DNA from: Desulfobulbaceae bacterium
GTDB lineage: Bacteria > Desulfobacterota > Desulfobulbia > Desulfobulbales > SURF-16
Length of the DNA stretch: 64,000 nt
Direction: 5' to 3'
Assembly (NCBI GenBank): GCA_024637145.1
Contig: JAGXFQ010000001.1
Location: 1-64,000, forward strand
The stretch's first letter is position 1. The number at the start of each line of letters is the position of its first letter. Below, piece after piece: positions 1-8,785 of this stretch. The notes under the pieces are model-generated. The model did not search any database and was not told the DNA's origin. It saw only the letters and a list, made by a program, of their open reading frames with translations. The translations under genes were made by a program, and so were the position numbers.

Positions 1-147
1 AAATCGGCTATGTTACGGCTGGCTCGGCCAGTAAAAGTGACAACGGGGCGCCATCAGATCCCGACAGCCACTGAAAAACGTGAAACCGGCCACCTGTGAT
101 ATCAGATTGTTGGCAGGTGGGCCAAATCGGGAATGGCTGGCCCTAGA
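1..147. other. Non-coding left edge with imperfect hairpin
   Basis: No gene is recognised here. An imperfect inverted repeat (GGCCACCTG at 88-96 against CAGGTGGGCC at 114-123, one bulged G) lies just beyond the stop of the neighbouring glycosyltransferase and could help end its transcript, though no T-run follows. The stretch is clearly more GC-rich than the gene beside it, so a composition boundary lies near position 148. Confidence 0.4.
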
Positions 148-1056
148 CTATCTTTTTTTCACAAAACTCATGGAAACTAGATACCTTTTAAAGGAAGATC
201 GAATCAACATGACCACAGACTCCATACGAATTGGCCACAGAAGAACAGATAAACCAAAAAAATGCATTGCTACTTTAAAATTTTTTTTATCATAAAAATA
301 GTGACCTGTTGTTTTAAATGTATCAGAATAAAAAAATACATAAGTTAAAAAATTAACTTTAGAAGATAAATCCACATCAAGAGTATTTTTTACAAAAACA
401 CAATGAGCATTAACTATCATTCTACTTACATCTTTAGTAAGACTCCCAGGTGTAATTCTATAATATACAAGCCTCTCATCTAAATAAACAAATTTATATC
501 TACTTGCTATCTTTATCCACAAATCATAATCTTCTGAAACTTTTAATGTTGTATCAAACAAACCACACTTCAAAAAACATTCTTTTCTAATTAAAACAGA
601 TGAAAGGCAAACAAAATTCCTAACCAATATTTTATTCAAGACAAAGCCTGTATATCCACCAGCACTGCCATTTACAATTTTATTGTTTACATCAATAATA
701 TATCGACCAGTATAGGAAAGTCCATATTCTTTACTTCGCTCAATAGAATCAACCTGTTTACTGAGCTTATCCAGCTCCCAAAAGTCATCGGAGTCTAGAA
801 ACGCAATATAACAACCACTAGATGCATTAATTCCAACATTTCGAGCTGAAGAGACACCTGAATTTTCAATTCTTATAATTTTTACCCTAGAACCATACTC
901 CGACTCTATCTTCAGATATGAATCATCAGTTGAACCATCATCAATTATTATAATTTCTATATTTTCATAATCTTGATCAAGTACAGATTTAATTGCATCT
1001 AAAACATAGAAGCTATTGTTATATACTGGGATGATAACAGAGACTTTCTTTTTCAA
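148..1056 (-). CDS. Glycosyltransferase family 2
   Basis: A 302-residue GT-A fold glycosyltransferase, probably adding a sugar to an exopolysaccharide repeat unit at the cytoplasmic face of the membrane. The fold starts at once with VSVIIPVYNN, continues with IIIDDGSTDDS near residue 40, and has the metal-binding DSDD near residue 92. A later SEDYDLWIKIA segment is typical of the acceptor region. The start is TTG behind AAGAGG, and the domain leaves no room for a later start. The C-terminal third is hydrophobic and aromatic. The gene is visibly AT-rich compared with the exosortase end of the locus, suggesting separate acquisition. Donor and acceptor sugars cannot be told from sequence. Confidence 0.85.
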   Translation of the reverse strand: MKKKVSVIIPVYNNSFYVLDAIKSVLDQDYENIEIIIIDDGSTDDSYLKIESEYGSRVKIIRIENSGVSSARNVGINASSGCYIAFLDSDDFWELDKLSKQVDSIERSKEYGLSYTGRYIIDVNNKIVNGSAGGYTGFVLNKILVRNFVCLSSVLIRKECFLKCGLFDTTLKVSEDYDLWIKIASRYKFVYLDERLVYYRITPGSLTKDVSRMIVNAHCVFVKNTLDVDLSSKVNFLTYVFFYSDTFKTTGHYFYDKKNFKVAMHFFGLSVLLWPIRMESVVMLIRSSFKRYLVSMSFVKKR

Positions 1057-1301
1057 AATTACCTCTTGCAGTCTTTATCATATAGGAGGAACAGGCGTAC
1101 CATTTGATTTCTTCAACGCAGTATCACCCTGGGAAAAAGGGGCAAACAAAAACACCAACGGACCAAAGTCCATGGGTTGAAAGAATTAAGATGCCTTCCC
1201 AGGACTGGCCTCATGATCACCTTGAAAGCCTAACATCACATCTTACATCACCTTTCCCCGGCAATTCCAAATTAGCAGAGATCGGGGGTGAGGTAATTCC
1301 T
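1057..1301. other. Intergenic region, no recognisable gene
   Basis: About 250 bases between the first glycosyltransferase and the putative transposase relic. A 75-codon plus-strand reading frame from 1104 crosses it, but it lacks a recognisable fold, runs against all neighbours and has no clear ribosome site. Decayed insertion-sequence DNA is possible. Confidence 0.35.
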
Positions 1302-1403
1302 TTAATGACGACCATTCTGTACCATACCTAACCAAGCAGCTGCTGCCTGAACATAATTACGCAATCTCTTCAGGTTGTGGGTTGCGTTGAAAAGAATGGC
1401 ATA
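1302..1403 (-). pseudogene. Possible transposase C-terminal remnant
   Basis: Directly after the stop of the CapK-like gene, in another frame, an open stretch ends in the peptide FNATHNLKRLRNYVQ followed by about 15 residues and a TAA stop. This resembles the extreme C-terminus of DDE transposases, where a HNLKRL-type helix is common. No upstream transposase body, terminal repeat or target duplication is visible, so it would be a truncated relic. The assignment rests on a short motif and could be chance. Confidence 0.3.
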
Positions 1404-1404
1404 A

Positions 1405-2763
1405 TCAAAAAAAAGGGGAGGGAATTTTCGAGATACAAAAGCGGTATTTTCCAGAATCTTCAGACTGAATAGAATCAACATACTCAACCTGATAGCCCAA
1501 CAGATCCCCAAAACGCTCTTTTGAAAGTCGGCCAAGATCTAACACGGTCTGTTCTGAAAACAGTTCTCCCTTAACGATACGGTAAATCAGAAAATCAGTC
1601 CGTTCCTGGACAATCTGCATCTGCTTGACGCCCGGCAGGTGCATGGCGAAGTTCTCAGTCAACGATATACCGGAGATATATTTCCCATCAGGGGTAACAA
1701 CATAGTCAGCAACCCTCCCCTCAAGTGAATCCAGTATCGGGTAGGTGCAACCGCAGGGGCAGTCCTCCCTGGCAGAAGGGACACCAACATCACCAACCTT
1801 ATATCGGATAATCGGCATGCCGTAGTTGGTCAGGTCAGTCACCACAATTGCCCCCGCTTCACCAGGAAGCACCGGTTTACCATCACGAATAAACTCCACG
1901 ATCAGAGTATCACAATTGAGATGCATATTTCCATGCGGGCAATCACAAGCAATCAAACTGACCTCTTCACAACCGTACCGGTTGGTCACACGGCAGCTAA
2001 AGACCCGTTCGATGGTTTCACGCTCAAAATTATGCAATACCATACAGGTGCTTATTATTCCTTGGGGACGGATTCCGGACAATCCATTCTGTTCCATAAA
2101 CCGAGCAAACAGAAAAAGCGAATGGGCATGACCAAACAGTATGGCCGGTTTCTTCTTCAGCAGAGTTGCATGATAATCCCGCATGCTCGGTTCATCCATC
2201 TCCAGGGTATCAAGACAAATGTGACGGGTCAGCAAGATGTTACGTAGATACATCCGCCAATTTTGGCGGCACTCCGGATTCCCCCAGATGGCGCCTACTG
2301 ACTCACCAATATTCCAACCAGCCCAGCGGTCAAAAGAAGTCGTAACAGCACGTTTCCATTGAGCACTGTCCACGTCCACAAACAACTCAAGCGAAACACC
2401 AGTAGAGCCAGAGGTCTTCTTCGGAATAAGTTTCTTTTTTGAGATATTCCGTGCTGTCATACGAGCCATATTGGCCCGAATATCATCTTTTGTTAAAAGC
2501 GGTAGGCGTTGCAGATCGGCAAGAGAATTGATACTGTTTGGTGTAATATTATATTCACAGAAAAGATCACGGTAATACTCCGTCTGCTCAGAGGCATGGC
2601 GAACAATTGACTTCAAGCGCTGCACCTGATCCTTACGTACCACATCAATCGGCCGATGGTGCATTTTCTCAACAGTCTTCAAATGCTGCAGGTAGGGCGA
2701 TCTTTCTTTCATGGCCCACAGTGGAGCTATGACACCTCGAATAAATAAACCCCTAATACTCAT
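1405..2763 (-). CDS. CapK/PaaK-like adenylate-forming enzyme
   Basis: A 452-residue member of the phenylacetate-CoA ligase/CapK branch of ANL adenylating enzymes. The glycine-rich phosphate loop KKTSGSTGVSLEL is near residue 112. NRYGCEEVSLIACDC near 265 carries the YG(x)E adenylation motif, followed by a Cys-rich stretch (EDCPCGC near 350). CapK-like proteins are frequent in capsule and exopolysaccharide loci, where they are thought to activate an acyl group for sugar decoration, but no reaction is proven for most of them. ATG start at 2763. A gap of about 360 bp separates it from the flippase. The last residues run directly into the putative transposase relic, so its natural C-terminus may have been altered. 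Confidence 0.8.
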   Translation of the reverse strand: MSIRGLFIRGVIAPLWAMKERSPYLQHLKTVEKMHHRPIDVVRKDQVQRLKSIVRHASEQTEYYRDLFCEYNITPNSINSLADLQRLPLLTKDDIRANMARMTARNISKKKLIPKKTSGSTGVSLELFVDVDSAQWKRAVTTSFDRWAGWNIGESVGAIWGNPECRQNWRMYLRNILLTRHICLDTLEMDEPSMRDYHATLLKKKPAILFGHAHSLFLFARFMEQNGLSGIRPQGIISTCMVLHNFERETIERVFSCRVTNRYGCEEVSLIACDCPHGNMHLNCDTLIVEFIRDGKPVLPGEAGAIVVTDLTNYGMPIIRYKVGDVGVPSAREDCPCGCTYPILDSLEGRVADYVVTPDGKYISGISLTENFAMHLPGVKQMQIVQERTDFLIYRIVKGELFSEQTVLDLGRLSKERFGDLLGYQVEYVDSIQSEDSGKYRFCISKIPSPFF

Positions 2764-3123
2764 AAAGTCACCTGGCTGGTTTTATAAAAAACATAAGACT
2801 CAACTGTTCACTTTCGGATAATGCATTTGATCATCATTTTCCTAAGTTGACATAGAGGAAGTTCAAATGTTGCTTTCCTTCGTCTCATAATTAATATACG
2901 ACTGATAAAAAGCAAATCCAAGATCATTCTCAAGATCGACCGCAACTATAACAGGTCACAACAAAAATTATTTTGTTCGTCACGAAAAATGGGCTCCTCG
3001 CTATTTCATGTGGGTAGCCTGAATTCAAGCCTACCAGCAATGAGGTAGGCCACCGTCGCAGTATGCTAGCAGTTTGCGATAAACCATACATTTTGTCACG
3101 ACCATAATCTTTTGCCAACCGGC
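2764..3123. other. Intergenic region with inverted-repeat element
   Basis: About 360 bases with no convincing gene. A 62-codon minus-strand frame at 2930-3118 resembles no protein I know. The stretch is dominated by the inverted repeat listed separately (2991-3150) and by a smaller hairpin, GCCTACC/GGTAGGC, around 3029-3050. Confidence 0.4.
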
Positions 3124-3150
3124 TTACCCACTCGAAACAGCGAGGAGCCC
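2991..3150. repeat. 160-bp element with ~30-bp imperfect terminal inverted repeats
   Basis: The sequence from 2991 (GGGCTCCTCGCTATTTCATG and onward to about 3020) reappears in inverse orientation from 3150 back to about 3121, with four mismatches and one indel over roughly 31 bases. The right arm lies inside the last codons of the flippase gene and supplies its stop. The arrangement fits a small non-autonomous mobile element or an inverted duplication of the gene end. A short internal hairpin supports a folded element. Confidence 0.45.
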
Positions 3151-4638
3151 TCTTCGTAGTCTTTCACGCACATCAGCTCCCAATGTAAAGCACCAGACTG
3201 AAGATAAGTAAATCAAACCACCAACAACAATATGCAGCAAAAGATCAGGGTAACCTTGCACCGGATACATACAACGTAACAACCAAAGAGTTATCGTGAG
3301 CAACACTAACGGAAAAAGAACACGACCCGTTGTTTTCTGGAAATATGTCCGGAGGGGTATATTCATTACTATGCATACCATTCGGACAGTAATTAAATTG
3401 GCTAGAACTGTTGTTAATGTAATACCGACGGCAACACCTGCGGCGCCCCAAAGATGTGCCCCAACTATACCAACAGGGATGCTGATCGCAGAAAAGCACA
3501 GCCATACTAGTGCACAACTCCCATGCCTGCCTCGTGCGGTCAGCATACGAAAGGCATTCGTTGCCAAGGAATCAGCAACCAGACCTGTCGCCAGAACGTA
3601 CAGCACCATACGCCCGGCAACTGCGTATTCCTGACCAAGCCATAATCCCAGAAAAGACTCTCCACAGAAAAATATGCCAATGGGCATAGCCAACGAGACA
3701 ATCTGCAAAGCCATAGTTGTGCTCAACCATGATCCTAACAGTTCACCTTGGTCCTCCCTTCCAACTGCTGCACCAAAATAGGACGCAAGAGGAAAACCTA
3801 TTGCGTCAGATACTCCCTTAGCATATACGATAAGGCGGTTTGGCATCACAAAATAGACAATGTGACCCAAACCCAACACATGACCTATGATCAACGGTGC
3901 GCTCTGGTTCTGCAGACGGGAGGCAATCAGCATAGTGGCGCTCTTCGCACCAAAAGAAACCAGTTCTTTCGCCTTGATGCGCGTTACCGCCGATAAAGAA
4001 ATTTGGGGGATTTTTTTGTCAAAATATACAGCACCGACAAGCAATACAAACTGAATTGCCGTAAAAAACGGTGTTAACATCGCCAGTATAATCAAACCAT
4101 GGCCAGGAAAGCGCAACAGTAAATAGTAATTTAAACTTGCGTTTATTATCAGTACTACAAGCCTAACACTGTTAATAAAATAATGACGCTGCACCCCCAT
4201 AAGGGTGGCTGAAAAGACCTGCAACGGAAACAACATCCCGGCATTAACACCCAACAACACGAAAACAGTGCCTAGATTGGCAATATCTTTTGTTTCTTCA
4301 CCAACAATCAAGCCAGGCGTATAACCGAGGATAAAAAAGAGCAAAACAGCAACGGCCCCAACTGCAATAAAAAAAACAAAGGCCGTGCTCATGGTTTGCT
4401 GCAGATCACCCCTGTCCTGCTTGCCATCGGCAACTGAGACAAACCGCATCAAAGCGGGTCCAATCCCTAGATCCAATAGTCCCATGTAACCGATCACACT
4501 CATGACCAGTTCCCAGATGCCATAATCACGATTACCCAACGCATTTATGTACACAGGGCTCATCACAAATGCCACTATGACATTTGCAGCGTAAAGCGTT
4601 GTGCCGGAAAGAGAATTGAAAAGGAGCTTTCTGCTCAT
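3124..4638 (-). CDS. Polysaccharide flippase, Wzx/MATE-like
   Basis: A 504-residue integral membrane protein with about 12-14 predicted transmembrane segments and the GNRDYGIWELVMSVIGYMG segment near residue 35 that typifies the polysaccharide biosynthesis/export (Wzx) branch of the MOP superfamily. It should move undecaprenyl-linked oligosaccharide units across the inner membrane to the polymerase. Its ATG overlaps the stop of the preceding glycosyltransferase (ATGA at 4635-4638), so the two are translationally coupled. Its last ~9 codons lie in the right arm of an inverted repeat, so the C-terminal residues may not be ancestral. Confidence 0.88.
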   Translation of the reverse strand: MSRKLLFNSLSGTTLYAANVIVAFVMSPVYINALGNRDYGIWELVMSVIGYMGLLDLGIGPALMRFVSVADGKQDRGDLQQTMSTAFVFFIAVGAVAVLLFFILGYTPGLIVGEETKDIANLGTVFVLLGVNAGMLFPLQVFSATLMGVQRHYFINSVRLVVLIINASLNYYLLLRFPGHGLIILAMLTPFFTAIQFVLLVGAVYFDKKIPQISLSAVTRIKAKELVSFGAKSATMLIASRLQNQSAPLIIGHVLGLGHIVYFVMPNRLIVYAKGVSDAIGFPLASYFGAAVGREDQGELLGSWLSTTMALQIVSLAMPIGIFFCGESFLGLWLGQEYAVAGRMVLYVLATGLVADSLATNAFRMLTARGRHGSCALVWLCFSAISIPVGIVGAHLWGAAGVAVGITLTTVLANLITVRMVCIVMNIPLRTYFQKTTGRVLFPLVLLTITLWLLRCMYPVQGYPDLLLHIVVGGLIYLSSVWCFTLGADVRERLRRGLLAVSSG

Positions 4639-5771
4639 TTTCTATCCAACATATTTTCAATGAATTCAGTAAGTTTTTCTGCAGAGTTTGCAACATCAAA
4701 ACGTGTCCGCGCCACAGACATGAACTGCTTAAAAACTTCAGAATTCCTGTTCTGTAGGCAAGCGAGCATCAAGTCAGCCAGGCGGCCCACATTTTCAGAC
4801 GGAAATACAAATGTCGGAGTATCAGCAATAGTTTCCCGCAGCCCTACACAACCAGAAGCTATCAGCGGCGTCCCCATACAGAGCCCCTCCATTGCAAGCA
4901 GCCCACTTGCCTCCCACCGCGACGGCATTATGATGGCCTCAACTTGAGGATAGAGCTGATGCACCTGCGGCTGAAACGGCAGAAAATAAAAAAAGGCTTC
5001 CAATCCCTTTTTTTTAATTATTGCCTGATACTCGAGCAAATAGTCACCTGACCCAACCGCCACTACAGCAAAACTATTTCCCGTATCTTGCCGAGTTAAA
5101 GAATCAACCGCTTCAATCAACAGATCAAACCCCTTCTGCGCCATAAAGCGACCAAAGAAACCAAACAGAAAGACGGAAGGATCGACACCTAATGCATCAC
5201 GCACATTCATCGGCATTGTAGTCAACTGTTCAAATTCACTTGGCTCTACACCGTTTGGTATCACAACTGTCTGCGGCCCTTTATTATTAAGTTTTGGGAA
5301 CTGTACAAACAGATGTGCAAGTATGTCATTGCTGACCCCGTACAACACTGTTACGCCAGAGAGGATTTTCGCCAGTGCCATTTTTTTAACAAATCCGAAT
5401 CGTCCGCCAAGATATTGGGGTTCGACGATGCCGTGTATGGTCAGCATGTGGGGGATCCTGTGAAAAAGGTTCGCCATATAAACGGCAACTGCCGAGACAA
5501 ACCCCTGACTGAGAATCAAATCATATCTGTTTCTTCTTAGTTCCTTGAAAACCTCAAGTGCCAAAGCACGGACATCTATTACCTGAACAAGTTTTAAATC
5601 AGCCTCATACCCCTCGGTATCTTTTGTGAGAGCTTTATCTTCTTGGGTAGATGCAGCCAACACCATCAAGTTATAGCTTGGTGGAAAATGGCTAAACATG
5701 TAACGCATGTAAGTTCTTATACCACCCAGCGGCCAGCGGACTACAACCAAAATCCTTCTTTTCAATTTCAC
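4635..5771 (-). CDS. Glycosyltransferase family 4
   Basis: A GT-B fold retaining glycosyltransferase of the GT4 family, about 378 residues. The N-terminal half has LVVVRWPLGGIRTYMR, the glycine-rich acceptor-side loop. The C-terminal nucleotide-sugar half has FGFFGRFMAQKGFDLL and the EX7E-type segment MPSRWEASGLLAMEGLCMG. The GTG at 5771 is preferred because it follows GGGTGGTTAA closely; GTG at 5780 or TTG at 5789 are alternatives. The start sits next to the stop of the polymerase gene (5773), and the end overlaps the flippase start by 4 nt, so it is in the middle of a tight three-gene unit. Sugar specificity is unknown. Confidence 0.87.
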   Translation of the reverse strand: MKLKRRILVVVRWPLGGIRTYMRYMFSHFPPSYNLMVLAASTQEDKALTKDTEGYEADLKLVQVIDVRALALEVFKELRRNRYDLILSQGFVSAVAVYMANLFHRIPHMLTIHGIVEPQYLGGRFGFVKKMALAKILSGVTVLYGVSNDILAHLFVQFPKLNNKGPQTVVIPNGVEPSEFEQLTTMPMNVRDALGVDPSVFLFGFFGRFMAQKGFDLLIEAVDSLTRQDTGNSFAVVAVGSGDYLLEYQAIIKKKGLEAFFYFLPFQPQVHQLYPQVEAIIMPSRWEASGLLAMEGLCMGTPLIASGCVGLRETIADTPTFVFPSENVGRLADLMLACLQNRNSEVFKQFMSVARTRFDVANSAEKLTEFIENMLDRK

Positions 5772-5772
5772 C

Positions 5773-7077
5773 TTAACCACCCTGAACAAGTGTATTTTTT
5801 TGCTTAACTATATTCAACAAGGCACCCGACCATGCCGCCAGCCAAAGCCATAATGGCCGATAAAAGCTGTGCCCGGCAAGTCCTGAAAGCAGTAGCAACA
5901 GCAGGGTCGCGATCACCGCACAACTCAACCAATAGCAAAAGTCCGTTTTTTTTATCACTTGTATAGCTTCAGACCGCCATACAAAAAGAGCGCACTTCCT
6001 TATTGAAAAAATGAGGCCAACAAATAACATTACCCCAAACACACCGAACTCTGCCAAAACCTCACCATACAGGTTATGAGCCTGGGAAGCCGATCTGTGA
6101 TCTGCTTCATCAATTTGATTCGCCAGCCTGTAACCAATAAAATTTTCTCCTCCAGCACCTACCCCTGTGAAAGGAGCCTGTTTGAACATCTTCCAACTCA
6201 CAACCAAACCGTCCAACCTGCCTTCTGCTGAAGTCAGCGCACTTTTTGGTCCAGCATCCTTGTCCCACAAAGTGCGAATACGGTTTTGCTTTTCTACTGG
6301 CATGAAAGTCCAAATGAAAAAAACAGCGAAAATAGCAACAGCAAGAATTGCAATTTTTCGTTTCCCTTTCTGTGAAACTACCCATAGCAAATTAAGAAAA
6401 AGAAAAACAACAAAGGCAGAACGGGAACCAGTAAGAACAACACACACAACTGCAATCACAAAATAAACATAATACAATCTACGGTGCCAAGTAATCGTTT
6501 CGGTACGAAGTAGTGCATATACAAACGGCAGAGAAAAAACTACACTGGCGCCAAATGTATTAGAATCTCCGTAGGTGTCATCAACACCAATCATACGTGA
6601 AATACCCATACGCCACACATAACTACCATTATGGTACTCCCATAAAGAATGTATCATATAGAACATCATGGTGAACACATACACCTTAATAAGTAACTTC
6701 AGAGACTCCTCATTATCAGCTACAGAAAGCATCAATAGATAAAATAGTACCATCTTTGAGTACTCAAATCCCTGATTAACTGCACTACTAGGATAAAAAG
6801 CAAATGGAGCCAACACGAAGTGCAAAGCCATTAGACCGTATACCCATTTATTTGTCGGTGAACTGACAATCCTGAATTTCCCTGCCAAAAAAGCTACAAC
6901 TATCATTAAAATTGCGAAAGGACGCTCAATTGGAATTCCTTGTAAATAAGAAATTGATTCCCAAGGCCGCTCTATAGCAAGAAAAATGTAAACACAAACC
7001 ATCACAAGCACAACAGACTGTGGCGCTACCTGCTTATTTATGTTATCAATTCGCACTACTTCACTCTTTGAAATCAT
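5773..7077 (-). CDS. O-antigen ligase/Wzy-like polymerase
   Basis: A 434-residue polytopic membrane protein with about 10-12 hydrophobic helices and a large periplasmic loop in the second half that holds APFTGVGAGGENF and a conserved SASQAHNLYGEVLAEFG. An HN-containing loop of this kind marks the WzyC/O-antigen ligase superfamily. Placed beside a flippase it most likely polymerises lipid-linked repeat units in the periplasm (Wzx/Wzy pathway); a ligase role is possible. ATG start with AGAGGTTG upstream. It is the first gene of the distal block, after a 589-bp AT-rich gap, so it may have its own promoter. Confidence 0.85.
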   Translation of the reverse strand: MISKSEVVRIDNINKQVAPQSVVLVMVCVYIFLAIERPWESISYLQGIPIERPFAILMIVVAFLAGKFRIVSSPTNKWVYGLMALHFVLAPFAFYPSSAVNQGFEYSKMVLFYLLMLSVADNEESLKLLIKVYVFTMMFYMIHSLWEYHNGSYVWRMGISRMIGVDDTYGDSNTFGASVVFSLPFVYALLRTETITWHRRLYYVYFVIAVVCVVLTGSRSAFVVFLFLNLLWVVSQKGKRKIAILAVAIFAVFFIWTFMPVEKQNRIRTLWDKDAGPKSALTSAEGRLDGLVVSWKMFKQAPFTGVGAGGENFIGYRLANQIDEADHRSASQAHNLYGEVLAEFGVFGVMLFVGLIFSIRKCALFVWRSEAIQVIKKTDFCYWLSCAVIATLLLLLLSGLAGHSFYRPLWLWLAAWSGALLNIVKQKNTLVQGG

Positions 7078-7666
7078 TTAATCAACCTCTACTCAAGCGT
7101 GTTGACTGTTCCAATAAACTTCGCCGAAGGTTTAAGAAAAAATTTCATAATCTCCGAACTTATTAATCACAATACTTCCTACTGCAACAACATTTTAAAT
7201 AACAAAATCGGTAAAAATTACCACATTACCTATCCAGAAATTTTCGCAAATTACAACTTTTACAAATACTTATTATTGATAATTAATAATTATTTATGAA
7301 CATTAACAATTTTGTATCCATATTGTCCTTTAAAGATCAGAACAAAAATACACTTCTAATTTTTTAGTTATCACCAACAACTTACTAATACATTATATAG
7401 TTGATCAAATACACACAGAGACTACAAATATCCACTTTTATACTGGAGAGACAACTTATAAATTATATCATCATCTAAGGATAGAATTGTATTTTATTAA
7501 ACAATATAAAGACAACATGAGACAGATAAACGTTTTCAACATCATCAATAAAACTTATTCTCCAAATGCCACAAAAAATCTATGATTGATTAATCCAAAA
7601 AAAAACAATTCTGTCATTGGAGAAACGACTAAAATACTTCCCCTGAAACAGGTTTAATAATATATT
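7078..7666. other. 589-bp AT-rich gap without recognisable gene
   Basis: Very AT-rich sequence full of stops in all frames. A 66-codon plus-strand frame (7099-7299) is low-complexity Asn/Ile/Tyr-rich and not credible. Short minus-strand fragments could be shreds of a decayed gene, but none matches a family I can name. It probably marks an insertion or deletion junction in the exopolysaccharide locus and may hold a promoter for the polymerase gene. Confidence 0.4.
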
Positions 7667-8785
7667 TCATAATGTTTCGCAGAGCAATTGCTCATATAGT
7701 CTTTCTGTGAAGCCAACAATCTTTTCTATTGAAAACATTGTTTTTACCCAAAGCCTACTTTCCTCGTTCTTTTCCAAATTTCCCGTCAAGACAACGGTAA
7801 TGTATTTTGCAAGAGCCTGGTGATCTTGAGGAGAGACGACATATCCATTTTCTCCGTGCCGGATAAGTTCGCGAATCCCCCCTACGTCGGTTGCGACAAC
7901 CGGCAGCCCGGCGGCAAGATATTCTATAACCGAATTGGAAAAACTTTCTGAATGTGAGGAAAGCACCCCTACATCAAACGCAGAGAGAAGTTCTGGAATA
8001 TCCGTACGTAATCCAAGAAAAAAAACCGACGGCTCAAGGCCTAACTCGGCTGTCAATGCTTGCAAGGCAGGCCTCTCCTGCCCATCTCCGACAATAATAA
8101 AAATTGCTTGCGGCACCTGATCTTTAACAATGCGGGCCGCGTGCAAAAAATCTACTATCCTCTTCACGGGACGGAGGTTTGCAACTATGCCAACAACAGG
8201 CGCTTGCTGAGGAATATTTAGCTCATCCCTTTTGCAGAACCTCACAGCTGTATCCAATCCTGCGAAAGGCCTAAAGTCTATGCCATTATATACGACATGA
8301 ACCTTTTTCCCCGGGACAGACTCATTATCGACAATCCACTTCTTGGTGCTTTCAGCATTTACAATAAACGCCATAAAACAAAGATTAATTATTTTTTGCA
8401 GATAAAATTTTCTTCGAGTGAGCCAATAGCCTTGATTTCGCCTGGTTCCCAGAACCACTTTAACCCTTGCCAGTCGTGCCGCCAATCCTCCGACTAAGGC
8501 CCCATCAAAAAAATGCGCTTGCACAACATCAATCCCTAACGCCTTAAAGGTCCGGGCGAGCTTCACAATCCCTAGCCAGCTCGAAGGCCGCTTCAGGGAA
8601 GTAATATTTAAATTAATCAGCTCACATCCATCAAATTCCTGATCAAGCCATGAAGAAGAATACAAGACAAACAAATACGGTGTAAAACGGGAACGGTCCA
8701 GCTTTCTAATTAAGAGCAGAAGCTGTTTCTCCGTCCCAGCGGTTGGTGATTCTATTGTGTCGATAACAAAGGCTATTTTGATCAT
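7667..8785 (-). CDS. Glycosyltransferase family 4
   Basis: A 372-residue GT-B fold enzyme. The N-terminal domain begins MIKIAFVIDTIESPTAGTEK; the C-terminal domain has VVGIVANLRPVKRI near residue 200, a nucleotide-binding IIVGDGQERPAL, and the EX7E segment SSHSESFSNSVIEYLAAG. The start at 8785 is chosen because its ATG overlaps the upstream stop (ATGA); an upstream in-frame extension would only add residues read from the neighbour's C-terminus. It is the last gene of the compact block that begins with the deacetylase and is followed by the AT-rich gap. Confidence 0.87.
   Translation of the reverse strand: MIKIAFVIDTIESPTAGTEKQLLLLIRKLDRSRFTPYLFVLYSSSWLDQEFDGCELINLNITSLKRPSSWLGIVKLARTFKALGIDVVQAHFFDGALVGGLAARLARVKVVLGTRRNQGYWLTRRKFYLQKIINLCFMAFIVNAESTKKWIVDNESVPGKKVHVVYNGIDFRPFAGLDTAVRFCKRDELNIPQQAPVVGIVANLRPVKRIVDFLHAARIVKDQVPQAIFIIVGDGQERPALQALTAELGLEPSVFFLGLRTDIPELLSAFDVGVLSSHSESFSNSVIEYLAAGLPVVATDVGGIRELIRHGENGYVVSPQDHQALAKYITVVLTGNLEKNEESRLWVKTMFSIEKIVGFTERLYEQLLCETL

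Noticed and set aside
2930-3118. 62-codon minus-strand frame
   Set aside because: Lies within an inverted-repeat element, no similarity recognised, poor start context.
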